Source of the DNA: an uncultured Alphaproteobacteria bacterium
GTDB taxonomy: Bacteria > Pseudomonadota > Alphaproteobacteria > Rhizobiales > Ancalomicrobiaceae
Assembly: GCA_937892955.1 (NCBI GenBank)
Contig: CALBKH010000011.1
Span: 1-64,000, forward strand
Direction of reading: 5' to 3'
DNA: 64,000 nt
In this document: positions 1 to 8,859 of the stretch, piece after piece
Layout: the number at the start of each line of letters is the position of its first letter
How positions within the stretch are numbered: the stretch's first letter is position 1
Translations under genes and position numbers: made by a program
The notes under the pieces: model-generated
Told to the model about the DNA's origin: nothing
What the model saw: the letters and a program-made list of their open reading frames with translations, nothing else
The model's database searches: none

Positions 1-54
1 ACGCCGGCCGAGGCGGCCGAGCCCGACGATACCGATGCGAAGCGCGGACGTCAT
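1..54 (-). CDS. Gfo/Idh/MocA-family oxidoreductase, N-terminal fragment
   Basis: Only the first 18 codons are in the window; the gene runs off the left edge. Reading leftward from the ATG at 54 gives MTSALRIGIVGLGRLGRR, a Rossmann-fold NAD(P)-binding start with the GxGxxG pattern typical of inositol and scyllo-inositol dehydrogenases. A GGAGAG ribosome-binding site lies about 6 bases upstream of the start. It follows iolB on the same strand after 279 bases, so it is probably a further inositol (or inositol-isomer) dehydrogenase of the same catabolic locus. The family is clear but the substrate is inferred from the neighbours. It differs from the complete iolG at 6181, so the locus carries at least two such dehydrogenases. 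Confidence 0.7.
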   Translation of the reverse strand, partial: MTSALRIGIVGLGRLGRR

Positions 55-175
55 GTGTCTCTCCTTTCGACCAGAAGTCGCGCCGCCGGCCCGCCTTGGA
101 CCCCCGTGCGGCTCGAGCGACGCGAGAAGGTGCCTTCCATTGCCGAACGGGTTCGAACACCCGAGACCCCATCAT

Positions 176-271
176 CCCCGGCCGAAGCGAAGCGGAGGGG
201 AAGGGGATCCATCGGAGGTCCGACGAGACGAGGAGCGAGTGGGTCCCCTTCCCTCGCTTCGCTCGCCGGGG
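176..271. repeat. Dispersed inverted repeat (REP-like palindrome)
   Basis: Two arms at 176-210 and 241-271 are imperfect reverse complements. Both carry the core GCGAAGCG flanked by GGGAAGGGGA-type G runs. The arms can fold into a long hairpin with a loop of about 30 bases. This resembles the short palindromic repeats scattered between genes in many rhizobial-type genomes. It lies in the gap between iolB and the next gene of the unit, where it could act as an mRNA-stability or partial termination element. The rest of the 55-333 gap holds nothing else I recognise. Confidence 0.6.
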
Positions 272-333
272 ACGACGGCGGAGTGTGTGGCGTCGAATTC
301 CTCGATGCCCGTGCCTCTCGAACCGTTCGGGAT

Positions 334-1143
334 TCAGCCCTTCGGCTCGACGATCCATGCGTGGGCCGGGTCGTTGTGGAAGTGCCATTGGCGCACCGGA
401 CCGGCCATGGTGTTGAGGTACCAGAGGTCGTAGCCGTGCGGCGCGCCGACCGGATGGTAACCGCGCGGCACCAGGACGACGCAGCCGTCCTCGACCGCCA
501 TGGTCTCGTCGATCGAGCGATCGTCGGTGTAGACGCGCTGGAAGGCGAAGCCCTGCGGCGGGTTCAGCCGGTGGTAATAGGTCTCCTCGAGCGCGGTCTC
601 GGCCGGCGGGGCGTCGCGATCGTGCTTGTGCGGCGGATAGCTCGACCAGTGGCCGCCGGGGGTGATCACCTCGACCACCAGCAGGCTGTCGGCCGCCGCC
701 GTCTCCGGCAGGATGTCGCGGATGAAGCGCTGGTTGGTCCCCTCACCGCGCACCGATCGGCCGACCGCCTCCGGCGGGATCGCCCGCGCCGGCCGCCGTC
801 CCGGAACGCCCGGCGACGAACACACCGCCACTTCGGCCGCGCCCACCGCTTCGATGCGCCACGTCGTCCCGGCCGGCACGTAGACCGAGCCCGGCGGTCC
901 GTCGAAGGGCGAGGCGCGCCCGCCGACGATGCCGAAATCCTGATCGCCGGCGACGATCCGTGCCGTCCCCGAGACCATCACCAGACAGGCCTCACGCGCC
1001 GCCTCGCCCCCCGAGATCGTCGCGCCGGGCGCGAGGCGATGGACGGCGAAGCCGACATGCGTCCAGCCGGCGCTCTCGGGGGTGATCCCGAGCACGCGGC
1101 CGTCGGTCTCGGGGGCGTGGGGGCGAACGAGCAGATCGGTCAT
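334..1143 (-). CDS. iolB: 5-deoxy-glucuronate isomerase
   Basis: 269 residues, the usual length for IolB. It isomerises 5-deoxy-D-glucuronate to 2-deoxy-5-keto-D-gluconate, the cytoplasmic step between IolD and IolC. The protein is a bicupin. Metal-ligand motifs are visible in the second half, around HWSSYPPHKHD and EETYYHRLNPPQGFAFQRVY. The C-terminal end AWIVEPKG is also typical. I chose the ATG at 1143 because GGGAG sits about 6 bases upstream; an ATG 36 bases further out lacks support. It is the fourth gene of a leftward iolC-D-E-B run and follows iolE after 78 bases. Confidence 0.93.
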   Translation of the reverse strand: MTDLLVRPHAPETDGRVLGITPESAGWTHVGFAVHRLAPGATISGGEAAREACLVMVSGTARIVAGDQDFGIVGGRASPFDGPPGSVYVPAGTTWRIEAVGAAEVAVCSSPGVPGRRPARAIPPEAVGRSVRGEGTNQRFIRDILPETAAADSLLVVEVITPGGHWSSYPPHKHDRDAPPAETALEETYYHRLNPPQGFAFQRVYTDDRSIDETMAVEDGCVVLVPRGYHPVGAPHGYDLWYLNTMAGPVRQWHFHNDPAHAWIVEPKG

Positions 1144-1221
1144 GGCTCTCCCTCGGATATGCCGGTCGAGGCACGTCACCCCGACTCCCTACACCGGCGG
1201 GGCACATCGCCCCGCGGGCGC

Positions 1222-2112
1222 TCACGCCGCCGGGCGCAGCCCGGTCTTCGCCAGCACCGCGGTCAGATGGGCGAAGCCCTTGCGGGCGTAGACGAGCGGG
1301 TTGGCCTTCACCGGATCCTGTTCCGCCTCGATCACCACCCAGCCGTCGTAGCCGGGGAGTTCGCGGAACACCGCCTCGAAGTCGACGCAGCCGTCGCCGG
1401 GCACGGTGTAGACACCGTCGACGACCGCATCGAGGAAGGAGAGATCCTCGGCCATCGCCCGCTCCATCACCGCGCGGCGGACGTCCTTGGTGTGGACATG
1501 GGCGATGCGCGAGCGGTACTTCGCCGCGAGTTGCGCCGGATCGGCGCCGCCCCAGGTGGCGTGGCCGGTGTCGAGGACGAGCGCCACCGCCTCGCCGGTC
1601 GAGCCCATGAAGGCGTCGATGTCGGCCTGCGACTGCACCACGGTGCCCATGTGATGGTGATAGGCGAGGCGCACGCCCTCGGCGCGAGTCGCTTCGGCGA
1701 CGGCGGTGACGCGACGGCCGAACTCGGCCCAGTCGCCGGCGGCGAGATGCGGCCGGCGCGACAGCGGCGCCGTCCGGTCGCCGTGGATGGCGTTCGAGGT
1801 CTCGGCGAAGACCAGGACGTCGCAGCCCACCGCCTTCAGGAGATCGAGATGCGGCCTCAGCGCCGCCAGCTCGGCCGCCGGGTCGCGGAGGAGCAGTTCG
1901 CTCGAGTACCAGCCCGAGACGCAGGCGAGACCGAAGGGCGCGAGCGCCGCCTTCAGCGCGCCCGCCTCGCGCGGGAACTTGTGGCCGAGTTCCATGCCCT
2001 CGATGCCGACGCTCGCCGCCTCGGCGAGGCAGGTCTCGAGCGGCGTCTCGCCGCCGAGTTCACGCATGTCGTCGTTCGACCAGCCGATGGGATTGGCGCC
2101 GATGCGCAGCAT
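1222..2112 (-). CDS. iolE: Inosose (2-keto-myo-inositol) dehydratase
   Basis: 296 residues of the xylose-isomerase-like TIM-barrel family. IolE dehydrates 2-keto-myo-inositol to the trihydroxycyclohexane dione that IolD hydrolyses. The start MLRIGANPIGWSNDDM is the characteristic IolE N-terminus. Internal motifs include AYHHHMGTVVQ (metal site) and HVHTKDVR near the C-terminal part. The start at 2112 lies 2 bases beyond the end of iolD, which implies translational coupling. Position, length and motifs agree, so I see no serious alternative. Confidence 0.93.
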   Translation of the reverse strand: MLRIGANPIGWSNDDMRELGGETPLETCLAEAASVGIEGMELGHKFPREAGALKAALAPFGLACVSGWYSSELLLRDPAAELAALRPHLDLLKAVGCDVLVFAETSNAIHGDRTAPLSRRPHLAAGDWAEFGRRVTAVAEATRAEGVRLAYHHHMGTVVQSQADIDAFMGSTGEAVALVLDTGHATWGGADPAQLAAKYRSRIAHVHTKDVRRAVMERAMAEDLSFLDAVVDGVYTVPGDGCVDFEAVFRELPGYDGWVVIEAEQDPVKANPLVYARKGFAHLTAVLAKTGLRPAA

Positions 2113-2114
2113 GT

Positions 2115-3962
2115 TCAGTCTCCGATCCTCTGATTGACGAGCGCCGCCTCGTAGGCCGCCCGCGCGGCGCGAACCTCGGCGCGCTCCGACACTTCCGGCA
2201 CCGCCACCTCCCACCAGTTGCCACCGGCGTCGGTGGTGACGAGCGGATCGGTCTCCACCACGATCACCGCGGTGCGCGGCGCGAGGCGCGCCTCGTCGAG
2301 TGCCGTTTCCAGCTCGGCGATGGTCGAGACCTTGCCGGAAATCGCCCCGAGCGACGCGGCATGTGCGGCGAAATCTACTTCTGGCAGAACCTTGTGGCGG
2401 GTATCCTTCAACAGGTTGTTGAAGTTTTCGCCGCCGCACGCCATCTGCAGCCGGTTGATGCAGCCGAAGCCGCGGTTGTCGAGGACGACGATGGTGAGCT
2501 TGAGCCCGAGCATCACCGAGGTGGCGATCTCCGAGTTCATCATCAGGTAGGAGCCGTCGCCGACCATGACCGTGACGTCGCGGTCGGGCTCGGCGAGCTT
2601 CACCCCGAGACCGCCGGCGATCTCGTAGCCCATGCAGGAATAGCCGTATTCGAGGTGGTAGCCCCCGGGCGCCCCCGGGCGCCACAGCTTGTGCAACTCG
2701 CCCGGCAGACCGCCGGCGGCGCAGACCAGCACGTCCGAGGCCTGTGCCTTGCGCTGCACCGCGCCGATCACCTGCGCATCGCTCGGCAGGCCTTCGTTGG
2801 CCGCGGCGGTGTGGTGTTCGGCCGTCTCGGCCCAGGCGGCGACGGCGCGGCCGGCCTTTTCGGCCCAGGCCTGCGGCGCGCGCCAGCTCCCCAGCGTCGC
2901 GGCGAGTTCCGAAAGCCCGACGCGGGCATCGGCGATCAGCGGCTCGGCGCGGTGCTTTCCCGCGTCGAAGAGTTGGACGTTGAGCCCGACGAGACGGCGC
3001 GCCGGATCGCCGAAGAGCGACCACGACCCCGTCGTGAAGTCCTGCAGGCGGGTGCCGACGGCGAGGATCAGGTCGGCCTCGCGCGCCATCTCGTTGGCCG
3101 CCGCCGTGCCGGTCACGCCGATCGCCCCGAGCCCGAGCGGATGGTCGGCCGGCATGGCGCTCTTACCCGCCTGGGTCTCGCCGACGGGCAAGCCGAAGCG
3201 TTCGGCGAAGGCGAGGAGCTCGGCTTCGGCCTGAGAATAGAGCACGCCGCCGCCGGCGACGATCATCGGCCGATGCGACGCGCGCAACGCCGCCACCGCG
3301 ACGGCGAGTTCGTGCTCGTCGGGGCGGATGCGCCGCGGCGTCCAGATGCGCTCGGCGAAGAAGCTCTCGGGGAAGTCCCAGGCCTCGGTCTGGACGTCCT
3401 GGCACATGGCCAGCGTCACCGGCCCGCAGTCGGCCGGATCGGTCAGCACCTGCATGGCGCGGGTCAGCGCCGGCACGAGCTGTTCGGGCCGGGTGATGCG
3501 GTCGAAATACCGCGACACCGGGCGCAGGCAGTCGTTGGCCGAAACGGTGCCGTCGCCGAAGTCCTCGACCTGCTGCAACACCGGATCGGGCCGGCGCGAG
3601 GCGAAGACGTCGCCGGGCAGCAGCAGCACCGGCAGGCGGTCGACATGGGCGACTGCCGCGGCCGTCACCAGATTGGTGGCTCCGGGGCCGATCGAGGTGG
3701 TGGCCACCATCATCCGCCGCCGCCGCGTCTGCTTGGCGAAGGCGACCGCGGCCAGCGCCATCGCCTGTTCGTTGTGGGCACGGTAGGTCGGCAGCGCCTC
3801 GCGGGCGTGCCACAGCGCCTCGCCGAGACCGGCGACGTTGCCGTGGCCGAAGATCGCCCAGCAGCCGGCGAAGATCGGCATCACCTCGCCGTCGATCTCC
3901 GTCTTCTGCGCGGTGAGGAAGCGGACGAGCGCCTGAGCTGTGGTGAGGCGGAGGGTCTTCAT
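2115..3962 (-). CDS. iolD: 3D-(3,5/4)-trihydroxycyclohexane-1,2-dione acylhydrolase (ThDP-dependent)
   Basis: 615 residues, normal for IolD. It opens the cyclohexane ring of the inositol degradation intermediate to give 5-deoxy-glucuronate. The fold is that of acetolactate-synthase-type ThDP enzymes: an N-terminal PYR domain with GPGATNLVTAAAVAH, a central domain, and a C-terminal PP domain with the GDGSYLMMNSEI pyrophosphate-binding motif followed by DNRGFGC. The C-terminus NQRIGD abuts the iolE start. The ATG at 3962 is the second cistron of the unit, 70 bases after iolC; AAGGA lies about 13 bases upstream. Confidence 0.94.
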   Translation of the reverse strand: MKTLRLTTAQALVRFLTAQKTEIDGEVMPIFAGCWAIFGHGNVAGLGEALWHAREALPTYRAHNEQAMALAAVAFAKQTRRRRMMVATTSIGPGATNLVTAAAVAHVDRLPVLLLPGDVFASRRPDPVLQQVEDFGDGTVSANDCLRPVSRYFDRITRPEQLVPALTRAMQVLTDPADCGPVTLAMCQDVQTEAWDFPESFFAERIWTPRRIRPDEHELAVAVAALRASHRPMIVAGGGVLYSQAEAELLAFAERFGLPVGETQAGKSAMPADHPLGLGAIGVTGTAAANEMAREADLILAVGTRLQDFTTGSWSLFGDPARRLVGLNVQLFDAGKHRAEPLIADARVGLSELAATLGSWRAPQAWAEKAGRAVAAWAETAEHHTAAANEGLPSDAQVIGAVQRKAQASDVLVCAAGGLPGELHKLWRPGAPGGYHLEYGYSCMGYEIAGGLGVKLAEPDRDVTVMVGDGSYLMMNSEIATSVMLGLKLTIVVLDNRGFGCINRLQMACGGENFNNLLKDTRHKVLPEVDFAAHAASLGAISGKVSTIAELETALDEARLAPRTAVIVVETDPLVTTDAGGNWWEVAVPEVSERAEVRAARAAYEAALVNQRIGD

Positions 3963-4032
3963 GGGAGTCCATCCTTGCGAAGCGGAACGGGCCTTCCGAC
4001 GAGGAACGGGCCGGCGGTCGTGAGTGTCCGCC

Positions 4033-5958
4033 TCACCCCGGTGGGGCGCAACCGCTCCAGGCGCGGGTCAACCGTTCGAAGCACGCCGCCATCTCGGCGA
4101 CCGCCGCCGCGTCGTCGATGCGCCCGGCGAGCCAGGCGCGCGCGGCGTCGGCGAAGATCGTCCGACCGACGGCGAAGCCCCGGACCAGCGGCTCGCCCCG
4201 CGCCGCGGCGAAGGCGGCTGCGAGCTCCGCCTCCGGCGCGTCGAGGCCGAGGAGGACGATGCCGCGGCAATAGGGATCGTGGCGGCGGATCACCTCGCCG
4301 ATCGCCCGCCACACCGCCGGATCGGCCTGCGGCTCGAGCTTCCACCAGTCGGGATGGATGCCGAGATCGTAGATCCGATCGAGCACCGCCGGCACGGTGT
4401 CGGGTTCGAGGGGGCCGTGCACACCGGCGACGATCTCCAGCAGGAACTCGCGGCCGAGGGTGCGGACCGCGTCGTGGACGCGGAGCAACTCGCGCTCCTG
4501 CCGCGCCTTCAGCTCGTCCGGATCGTCGGGGCGGTAGAAGCACAGGCACTTCACCGTGTGGTGCACCGGCCAGTCGGCGAGATGGGCGCCGAGGCTCGCC
4601 ATGTGGTCGAAGTCGAGCGGGCGGGAGCCGGGCGCCTCGACCGGCCGGCCGATCCACAGACCGTGGTCGGTGGCGCGGAACAGCGCTTCGGCGCCATGGG
4701 TGCCGTCGAGCAGGATACCGTAACCGGGCCGGCCGGCGGCGATGCGGGCGGCGGCTTCCACCGCCAACACCTTGAAGTCGGCGATACGGGCGCGATCGAC
4801 GCCGAGGTCGTCGGCCATCGTCTCGAGTTGGGCGCGGTGGTCGATGGCGAAGGCCATCAGCGTCTCCGCCTGCGGCCGCCGCGTCGTCGCCCAGTGGATG
4901 TGGTTCAGCGCCGCGTCGAAGCGCAGAGCGTGGTGGCGGCTGCCATAGCCGAGGAAATGCTGCAGCTCGGTCCAGGTCGGGTTCTCCGGCGAGCACAGGA
5001 GCCGCGACACGGCGAAGGCGCCGCAGGCGTTGGCCCAGGTGGCGCAGGTCTCGAGCGGTTCGCCGCGCAGCCAGCCGCGCAGGAAGCCGGCCATGAAGGC
5101 GTCGCCGGCGCCGAGGACGTTGTAGACCTCGACCGGGAAGCCGGGGCCGCGGATACCCTCGTCGAGGCTCGCCGGGATCTCGCCCGGGAACACCACGCAG
5201 CCCATCGGCCCGCGCTTGCAGACGATGGTGGCGGCGGGGGCGAGCCTGCGGACCTCGCGCAGCGCTTCGAGGATCTCGGTGCGGCCGGAGGCGATGAACA
5301 GCTCCTCCTCGGTGCCGACGACGAGGTCGCACAGCGCCAGCACCGGCGCCAGATGCGCCGTCACCGCGTCGGAGCGGATGTAGCGCTCCTCGCCGGCGGC
5401 GTGACCGGCCAGCCCCCAGAGATTGGGGCGATAGTCGATGTCGAAGATCACCTTGCGGCCGTGGGCGCGGGCGATGTCGATCGCCCGCATCTGCGCCGCG
5501 GCGGTGTTCGCCGTCGAGAAATGCGTGCCCGTCACCAAGACCGCGGCGGCGGAGGCGACGAAGGCCTCGTCGATGTCGGCCGGCTCCAGCGCCATGTCGG
5601 CGCAGTTCTCGCGGTAGAAGATCAGTGGGAAGGTCTTGCGGTCGCGCACCGACAGGAGAACCAGCGCCGTCAGCCGCGTCGGGTCGGTTTTGACGCCGGT
5701 GACGTCGACGCCCTCGCGCACGAACTGTTCGCGGATGAAGCGGCCCATCTGCTCGTCGCCGACGCCGGTGATCACCGCCGATTTCAGCCCGAGCCGCGCC
5801 GCACCGATGGCGATGTTGGAGGGACAGCCGCCGACCGCCTTGGTGAAGCTCGAGATGTCCTCGAGTGCCACGCCGATCTGCTGCCCGTAGAGATCGACCG
5901 ACGAGCGCCCCATGGTGACGACGTCGAGGCGCGGTTCGGTTCCGCTCGCTTGGCCCAT
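4033..5958 (-). CDS. iolC: 5-dehydro-2-deoxygluconokinase fused to a DUF2090 domain
   Basis: 641 residues, about twice the length of a plain IolC. The N-terminal half (about 1-325) is a PfkB/ribokinase-type sugar kinase with the GGCPSNIAIG substrate motif and the catalytic GAGDAF motif, Asp286 being the likely base. The C-terminal half (about 326-641) is a DUF2090 domain, containing for example KCLCFYRPDDPDELKARQ and WWKLEPQADP, related to class I/II aldolase-like barrels and a plausible IolJ-type aldolase function. The kinase phosphorylates 2-deoxy-5-keto-gluconate, so the fusion may couple phosphorylation to cleavage. This architecture is known in proteobacteria. GGGAGGA precedes the ATG at 5958. 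It is the first gene of the leftward operon and shares a 222-base control region with iolG. Confidence 0.92.
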   Translation of the reverse strand: MGQASGTEPRLDVVTMGRSSVDLYGQQIGVALEDISSFTKAVGGCPSNIAIGAARLGLKSAVITGVGDEQMGRFIREQFVREGVDVTGVKTDPTRLTALVLLSVRDRKTFPLIFYRENCADMALEPADIDEAFVASAAAVLVTGTHFSTANTAAAQMRAIDIARAHGRKVIFDIDYRPNLWGLAGHAAGEERYIRSDAVTAHLAPVLALCDLVVGTEEELFIASGRTEILEALREVRRLAPAATIVCKRGPMGCVVFPGEIPASLDEGIRGPGFPVEVYNVLGAGDAFMAGFLRGWLRGEPLETCATWANACGAFAVSRLLCSPENPTWTELQHFLGYGSRHHALRFDAALNHIHWATTRRPQAETLMAFAIDHRAQLETMADDLGVDRARIADFKVLAVEAAARIAAGRPGYGILLDGTHGAEALFRATDHGLWIGRPVEAPGSRPLDFDHMASLGAHLADWPVHHTVKCLCFYRPDDPDELKARQERELLRVHDAVRTLGREFLLEIVAGVHGPLEPDTVPAVLDRIYDLGIHPDWWKLEPQADPAVWRAIGEVIRRHDPYCRGIVLLGLDAPEAELAAAFAAARGEPLVRGFAVGRTIFADAARAWLAGRIDDAAAVAEMAACFERLTRAWSGCAPPG

Positions 5959-6085
5959 CTCGCGTCCTCCCGAAGCTCGATCGCCGCAGGTTTCGCGGAA
6001 AGTCGCACGGAGATCCCGGCGTCTCGCGCCGCGATCACGTCGCGACGACTCGGCCGGCGCGGGCGGTGTCGATCGTTGTCGCCAT

Positions 6086-6129
6086 GAAACTTCCGTTCTA
6101 TGATGATGTCAATTCGGAACAGATGTTCG
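6086..6129. promoter_or_regulatory. Candidate IolR operators between iolC and iolG
   Basis: The published rhizobial IolR motif is GGAA-N6-TTCC. Here 6116-6129 reads GGAACAGATGTTCG (seven of eight fixed bases). A weaker element, GAAACTTCCGTTCT, lies at 6086-6099. Their centres are 30 bases apart, three helical turns, on one DNA face. The sites lie between the divergent starts of iolC (5958) and iolG (6181), so one bound repressor could shut both. The match is seen in the sequence; repression is inferred from the adjacent RpiR-type gene. Confidence 0.5.
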
Positions 6130-6180
6130 CTATCGGTCGAGTCGCGTGAGCCGCGATCGACCTCGACGGGGAGACGAGAG

Positions 6181-7167
6181 ATGAGAATCGCGGTTCTCGG
6201 TGCCGGCCGTATCGGCAAGATCCACGGTCGCAACGTCGCCGCCCGGCCGGGCGTGAAACTCGTCGCCGTGGCCGATCCGCACCGTCCCTCGGCGGAGGAA
6301 CTGGCGGCGGCGACCGGCGCGGAGGTCCGCGACATCGATGCGGCGATCGCGTCGGCCGACGTCGACGCGGTGATCATCGGCACGCCGACCACCACCCACG
6401 CCGACCTCATCGAGAAGGCGGCGCGCGCCGGCAAGGCGATCTTCTGCGAGAAGCCGGTCGACCTCTCCGCCGAGCGCATCGTCGCCTGTCTCGAGGTGGT
6501 GAAGGCGGCCGGCGTGCCGCTGATGATCGGCTTCAACCGCCGTTTCGACCCGAATTTCGCGGCGCTGCGCCGCCGCCTCGCCGCAGGAGCGATCGGCGAG
6601 GTCGAGATCGTCACCGTCCTGTCGCGCGATCCGGCACCGCCGCCGGCGAGCTATGTCGCCACCTCCGGCGGCATCTTCCGCGACATGATGATCCACGATC
6701 TCGACATGGCCCGCTTCCTCCTCGGCGACGACGAGCCGGTCGAGGTCCACGCCCTCGGCTCGGCGCTGGTCGATCCCGAGATCGGCGCCGCCGGCGACGC
6801 CGACACGGCGCTGGTGGTGATGAAGACCGCCGCCGGGCGGCTGGTGCAGATCTCCAATTCGCGCCGCGCCACCTACGGCTACGACCAGCGCATCGAGGTG
6901 CACGGCTCTAAGGGCATGCTGCGCGCCGGCAACGTCCACGAATCGACGATCGAACTGGCGTCGGCCGACGGCTTCTGCGCCGATCCGGTGCAGCACTTCT
7001 TCCTGGAACGCTACGCCGAGGCCTATCGCGCCGAACTGGCCACCTTCGTCGACTGTGTCGAGAAGGGCGAAGCCCCCTCGCCGTCCGGCGAGGACGGCCT
7101 CGCCGCCCAACGTCTCGCCGACGCCGCGACTCTGTCTTGGAAGACCGGGAAACCGATGCGGCTCTGA
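6181..7167 (+). CDS. iolG: Inositol 2-dehydrogenase (Gfo/Idh/MocA family)
   Basis: 328 residues. It oxidises myo-inositol to 2-keto-myo-inositol with NAD+, the first catabolic step. The N-terminus MRIAVLGAGRIGKIHGRNVA carries the Rossmann GxGxxG. The EKPVDL motif supplies the catalytic-site lysine. Further on, GGIFRDMMIHDLDMARFL contains the Asp and His residues that line the active site in this family. I chose the ATG at 6181 because GGGGAGACGAGAG precedes it directly; upstream in-frame ATGs would start inside the operator region. It is divergent from iolCDEB and ends 13 bases from the convergent repressor gene. Confidence 0.9.
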   Translation: MRIAVLGAGRIGKIHGRNVAARPGVKLVAVADPHRPSAEELAAATGAEVRDIDAAIASADVDAVIIGTPTTTHADLIEKAARAGKAIFCEKPVDLSAERIVACLEVVKAAGVPLMIGFNRRFDPNFAALRRRLAAGAIGEVEIVTVLSRDPAPPPASYVATSGGIFRDMMIHDLDMARFLLGDDEPVEVHALGSALVDPEIGAAGDADTALVVMKTAAGRLVQISNSRRATYGYDQRIEVHGSKGMLRAGNVHESTIELASADGFCADPVQHFFLERYAEAYRAELATFVDCVEKGEAPSPSGEDGLAAQRLADAATLSWKTGKPMRL

Positions 7168-7180
7168 GGCGCGTCGCGTC

Positions 7181-8017
7181 TCAGCCCTGCGCGCCTTCGC
7201 GCTTCTCGCCGACCGAGACGGCGAGCGCCATGGCGAGCGCGAAGGTGGCGGCGAGCGAGCGGAAGGCGCCGTAGTCGGCTTCCGCCACCTCGAGCCACGC
7301 CCGTGCCGATGCGATCAGCGGCGAGAAGGCGGAATCGGTGATCGCCACGACAGGGATCCCGGCCGCGGCGGCGTTCGCCGCCAGATCCAGCGTCGACTGC
7401 GTGTAGGGAGCGAAGCTCACCGCCAGCACGACGTCGCCCGGTCGCGCCGCGGCGATCTGCTCGGCCCCCATCCCGCCGACGTTGTCGACCAGCGTCGCGC
7501 GCACCCCCATCTTGGCGAAGGCATAGGCGAGATAGGCGGCCACGGGGAAGACCCGTCGTGCCGCCACCAGATGGATGGTGTCGGCGCCGGCGAGCAGGTC
7601 GACCGCCGCCTCGAGCCTGATCGGGTCGAGGGTCGCGCCGAGCCGCTCGATCGAGGCGATCGCCGCTTGCGAGAAACCGTGGAGATGTAGGCCCGGATGA
7701 GGCTCCGGCCCCACCGTCTTCAAGGCTTCCAAGCGTTTGTGATAGTCCGGCCAGCCGGCCTTGAGCCGCGCCAGGAACACCTGCTGCATCTCGCTGAAGC
7801 CGCCGTAACCGATGGTCTGGGCGAGCCGCACCAGGGTCGAGGGCTGCACGTCGGCCCGAGCCGCGATTTCCGCCACCGTGCCGAGCGCGACGTCGTCGGG
7901 GTGGCGCAGAGCGAAGTCCGCGGCCTGCTTCAGCCGCTTCGGCAACCCGCCGTGGGCCGCGACGAGATGCGCCTTCAGGCTCTCGAAATCGCGCGGCGCC
8001 GTTTCGTTCCGATCCAT
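7181..8017 (-). CDS. iolR: RpiR/MurR-family repressor of inositol catabolism
   Basis: 278 residues: an N-terminal RpiR helix-turn-helix (about 10-85, with VALGTVAEIAARADVQPSTL) and a C-terminal SIS sugar-phosphate-binding domain (about 130-260). RpiR-type regulators sense phosphorylated sugars, and IolR of Sinorhizobium represses the iol genes until an inositol intermediate appears. I chose the ATG at 8017 with a GGGAG about 11 bases upstream; the open frame extends further to 8119 but would cover the operator at 8079. It sits tail-to-tail with iolG. The family is certain and the specific target is inferred from context and the operator. Confidence 0.85.
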   Translation of the reverse strand: MDRNETAPRDFESLKAHLVAAHGGLPKRLKQAADFALRHPDDVALGTVAEIAARADVQPSTLVRLAQTIGYGGFSEMQQVFLARLKAGWPDYHKRLEALKTVGPEPHPGLHLHGFSQAAIASIERLGATLDPIRLEAAVDLLAGADTIHLVAARRVFPVAAYLAYAFAKMGVRATLVDNVGGMGAEQIAAARPGDVVLAVSFAPYTQSTLDLAANAAAAGIPVVAITDSAFSPLIASARAWLEVAEADYGAFRSLAATFALAMALAVSVGEKREGAQG

Positions 8018-8078
8018 CGCAATTCGCTCCCGGGACGTGGCGCCCTGTCGTGAGCTTAGAACGGATGGGTCCTCGAAT

Positions 8079-8092
8079 GGAAATTTTATTCC
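8079..8092. promoter_or_regulatory. Perfect GGAA-N6-TTCC operator upstream of iolR
   Basis: The sequence GGAAATTTTATTCC matches all eight fixed positions of the rhizobial IolR consensus. It has an AT-only centre in an otherwise GC-rich gap. It lies 62-75 bases upstream of the iolR start, consistent with autoregulation. Confidence 0.65.
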
Positions 8093-8115
8093 GCGATCCT
8101 TACAGCCCTCGCCGA

Positions 8116-8859
8116 TCACCCGGGCTCGATCGCCTCCACCGGTGCGTCGAAGACGTAGCCGTGGCCGCGTTCGGTGCGGATGAAGCGCGGGTTGGTCGGA
8201 TCGGCCTCGATCTTGCGCCTGAGCCGCAGGATCAGCACGTCGACGGTGCGGTCGAAGACGTCGCCGCCGGCGCGGTGGGTGAGGTCGAGCAGATGATCGC
8301 GCGACAGCACCCGCCCCGCCGCCCCGACCAGTGCCACCAGGAGATCGAATTCCGCCACCGTGAGCGATACCGCCGCGCCGTCCGGCGTGGTCAGGCGGCG
8401 TCGATCGAGGTCGATCTCGTGGCCGACGAAGCGCCAGCCGTGACGCACCGGCGGCGGGGCGATCGCCGCGCCGTCACGCCCGGTTCGGCGCAGCACCGCT
8501 TTGATGCGGGCCAGCAGTTCGCGCGCGACGAAGGGCTTCACCACATAGTCGTCGGCGCCGATCTCCAGCCCCATGATACGGTCGAGATCGCCGCCGCGGC
8601 CGGTGACCATGATGATCGGCACGTCGCTGGAGGCGCGGATCGTCGCGGCGACCGAGAAGCCGTCGCGATCGGGCAGGCGCAGGTCGAGGACGACGAGGTC
8701 GATGCGACCGCTCGCCAGCGCCGCGAAGAGCCCGGCGGCGTCGCGACAGGCGACGGTCTCGAAGCCCTCCGAGGCGACGAGATCACAGACCGAACAGCGG
8801 ACCGTCTCGTCGTCGTCGACGACCGCGATCCGCGTCGGATGACCGACACACGACGTCAC
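8116..8859 (-). CDS. OmpR/PhoB-family response regulator
   Basis: 247 residues. The receiver domain (about 9-125) has the acidic triad DDD at 15-17, the phospho-acceptor Asp59 in VVLDLRLPDRDG and the conserved Lys in VVKPF. The C-terminal winged helix (about 145-240) ends with RTERGHGYVFDAP, the usual OmpR-type wing. The start is a GTG at 8859, chosen because GGAGGAGAGGAGC precedes it; the frame is open further upstream without initiation signals. It is divergent from the ABC importer at 9165, and the hybrid kinase at 13585 on the far side of that importer is its probable partner. The importer is its most likely target. Confidence 0.88.
   Translation of the reverse strand: MTSCVGHPTRIAVVDDDETVRCSVCDLVASEGFETVACRDAAGLFAALASGRIDLVVLDLRLPDRDGFSVAATIRASSDVPIIMVTGRGGDLDRIMGLEIGADDYVVKPFVARELLARIKAVLRRTGRDGAAIAPPPVRHGWRFVGHEIDLDRRRLTTPDGAAVSLTVAEFDLLVALVGAAGRVLSRDHLLDLTHRAGGDVFDRTVDVLILRLRRKIEADPTNPRFIRTERGHGYVFDAPVEAIEPG

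Noticed and set aside
55..4775. Very long open frames (up to about 800 codons) on the plus strand opposite the iol genes, and similar ones throughout the window
   Set aside because: They lie antisense to or out of frame with well-recognised genes. Their compositions are rich in Arg, Pro, Ala, Gly and His, as expected from GC-biased codon positions. They have no motifs or ribosome sites.
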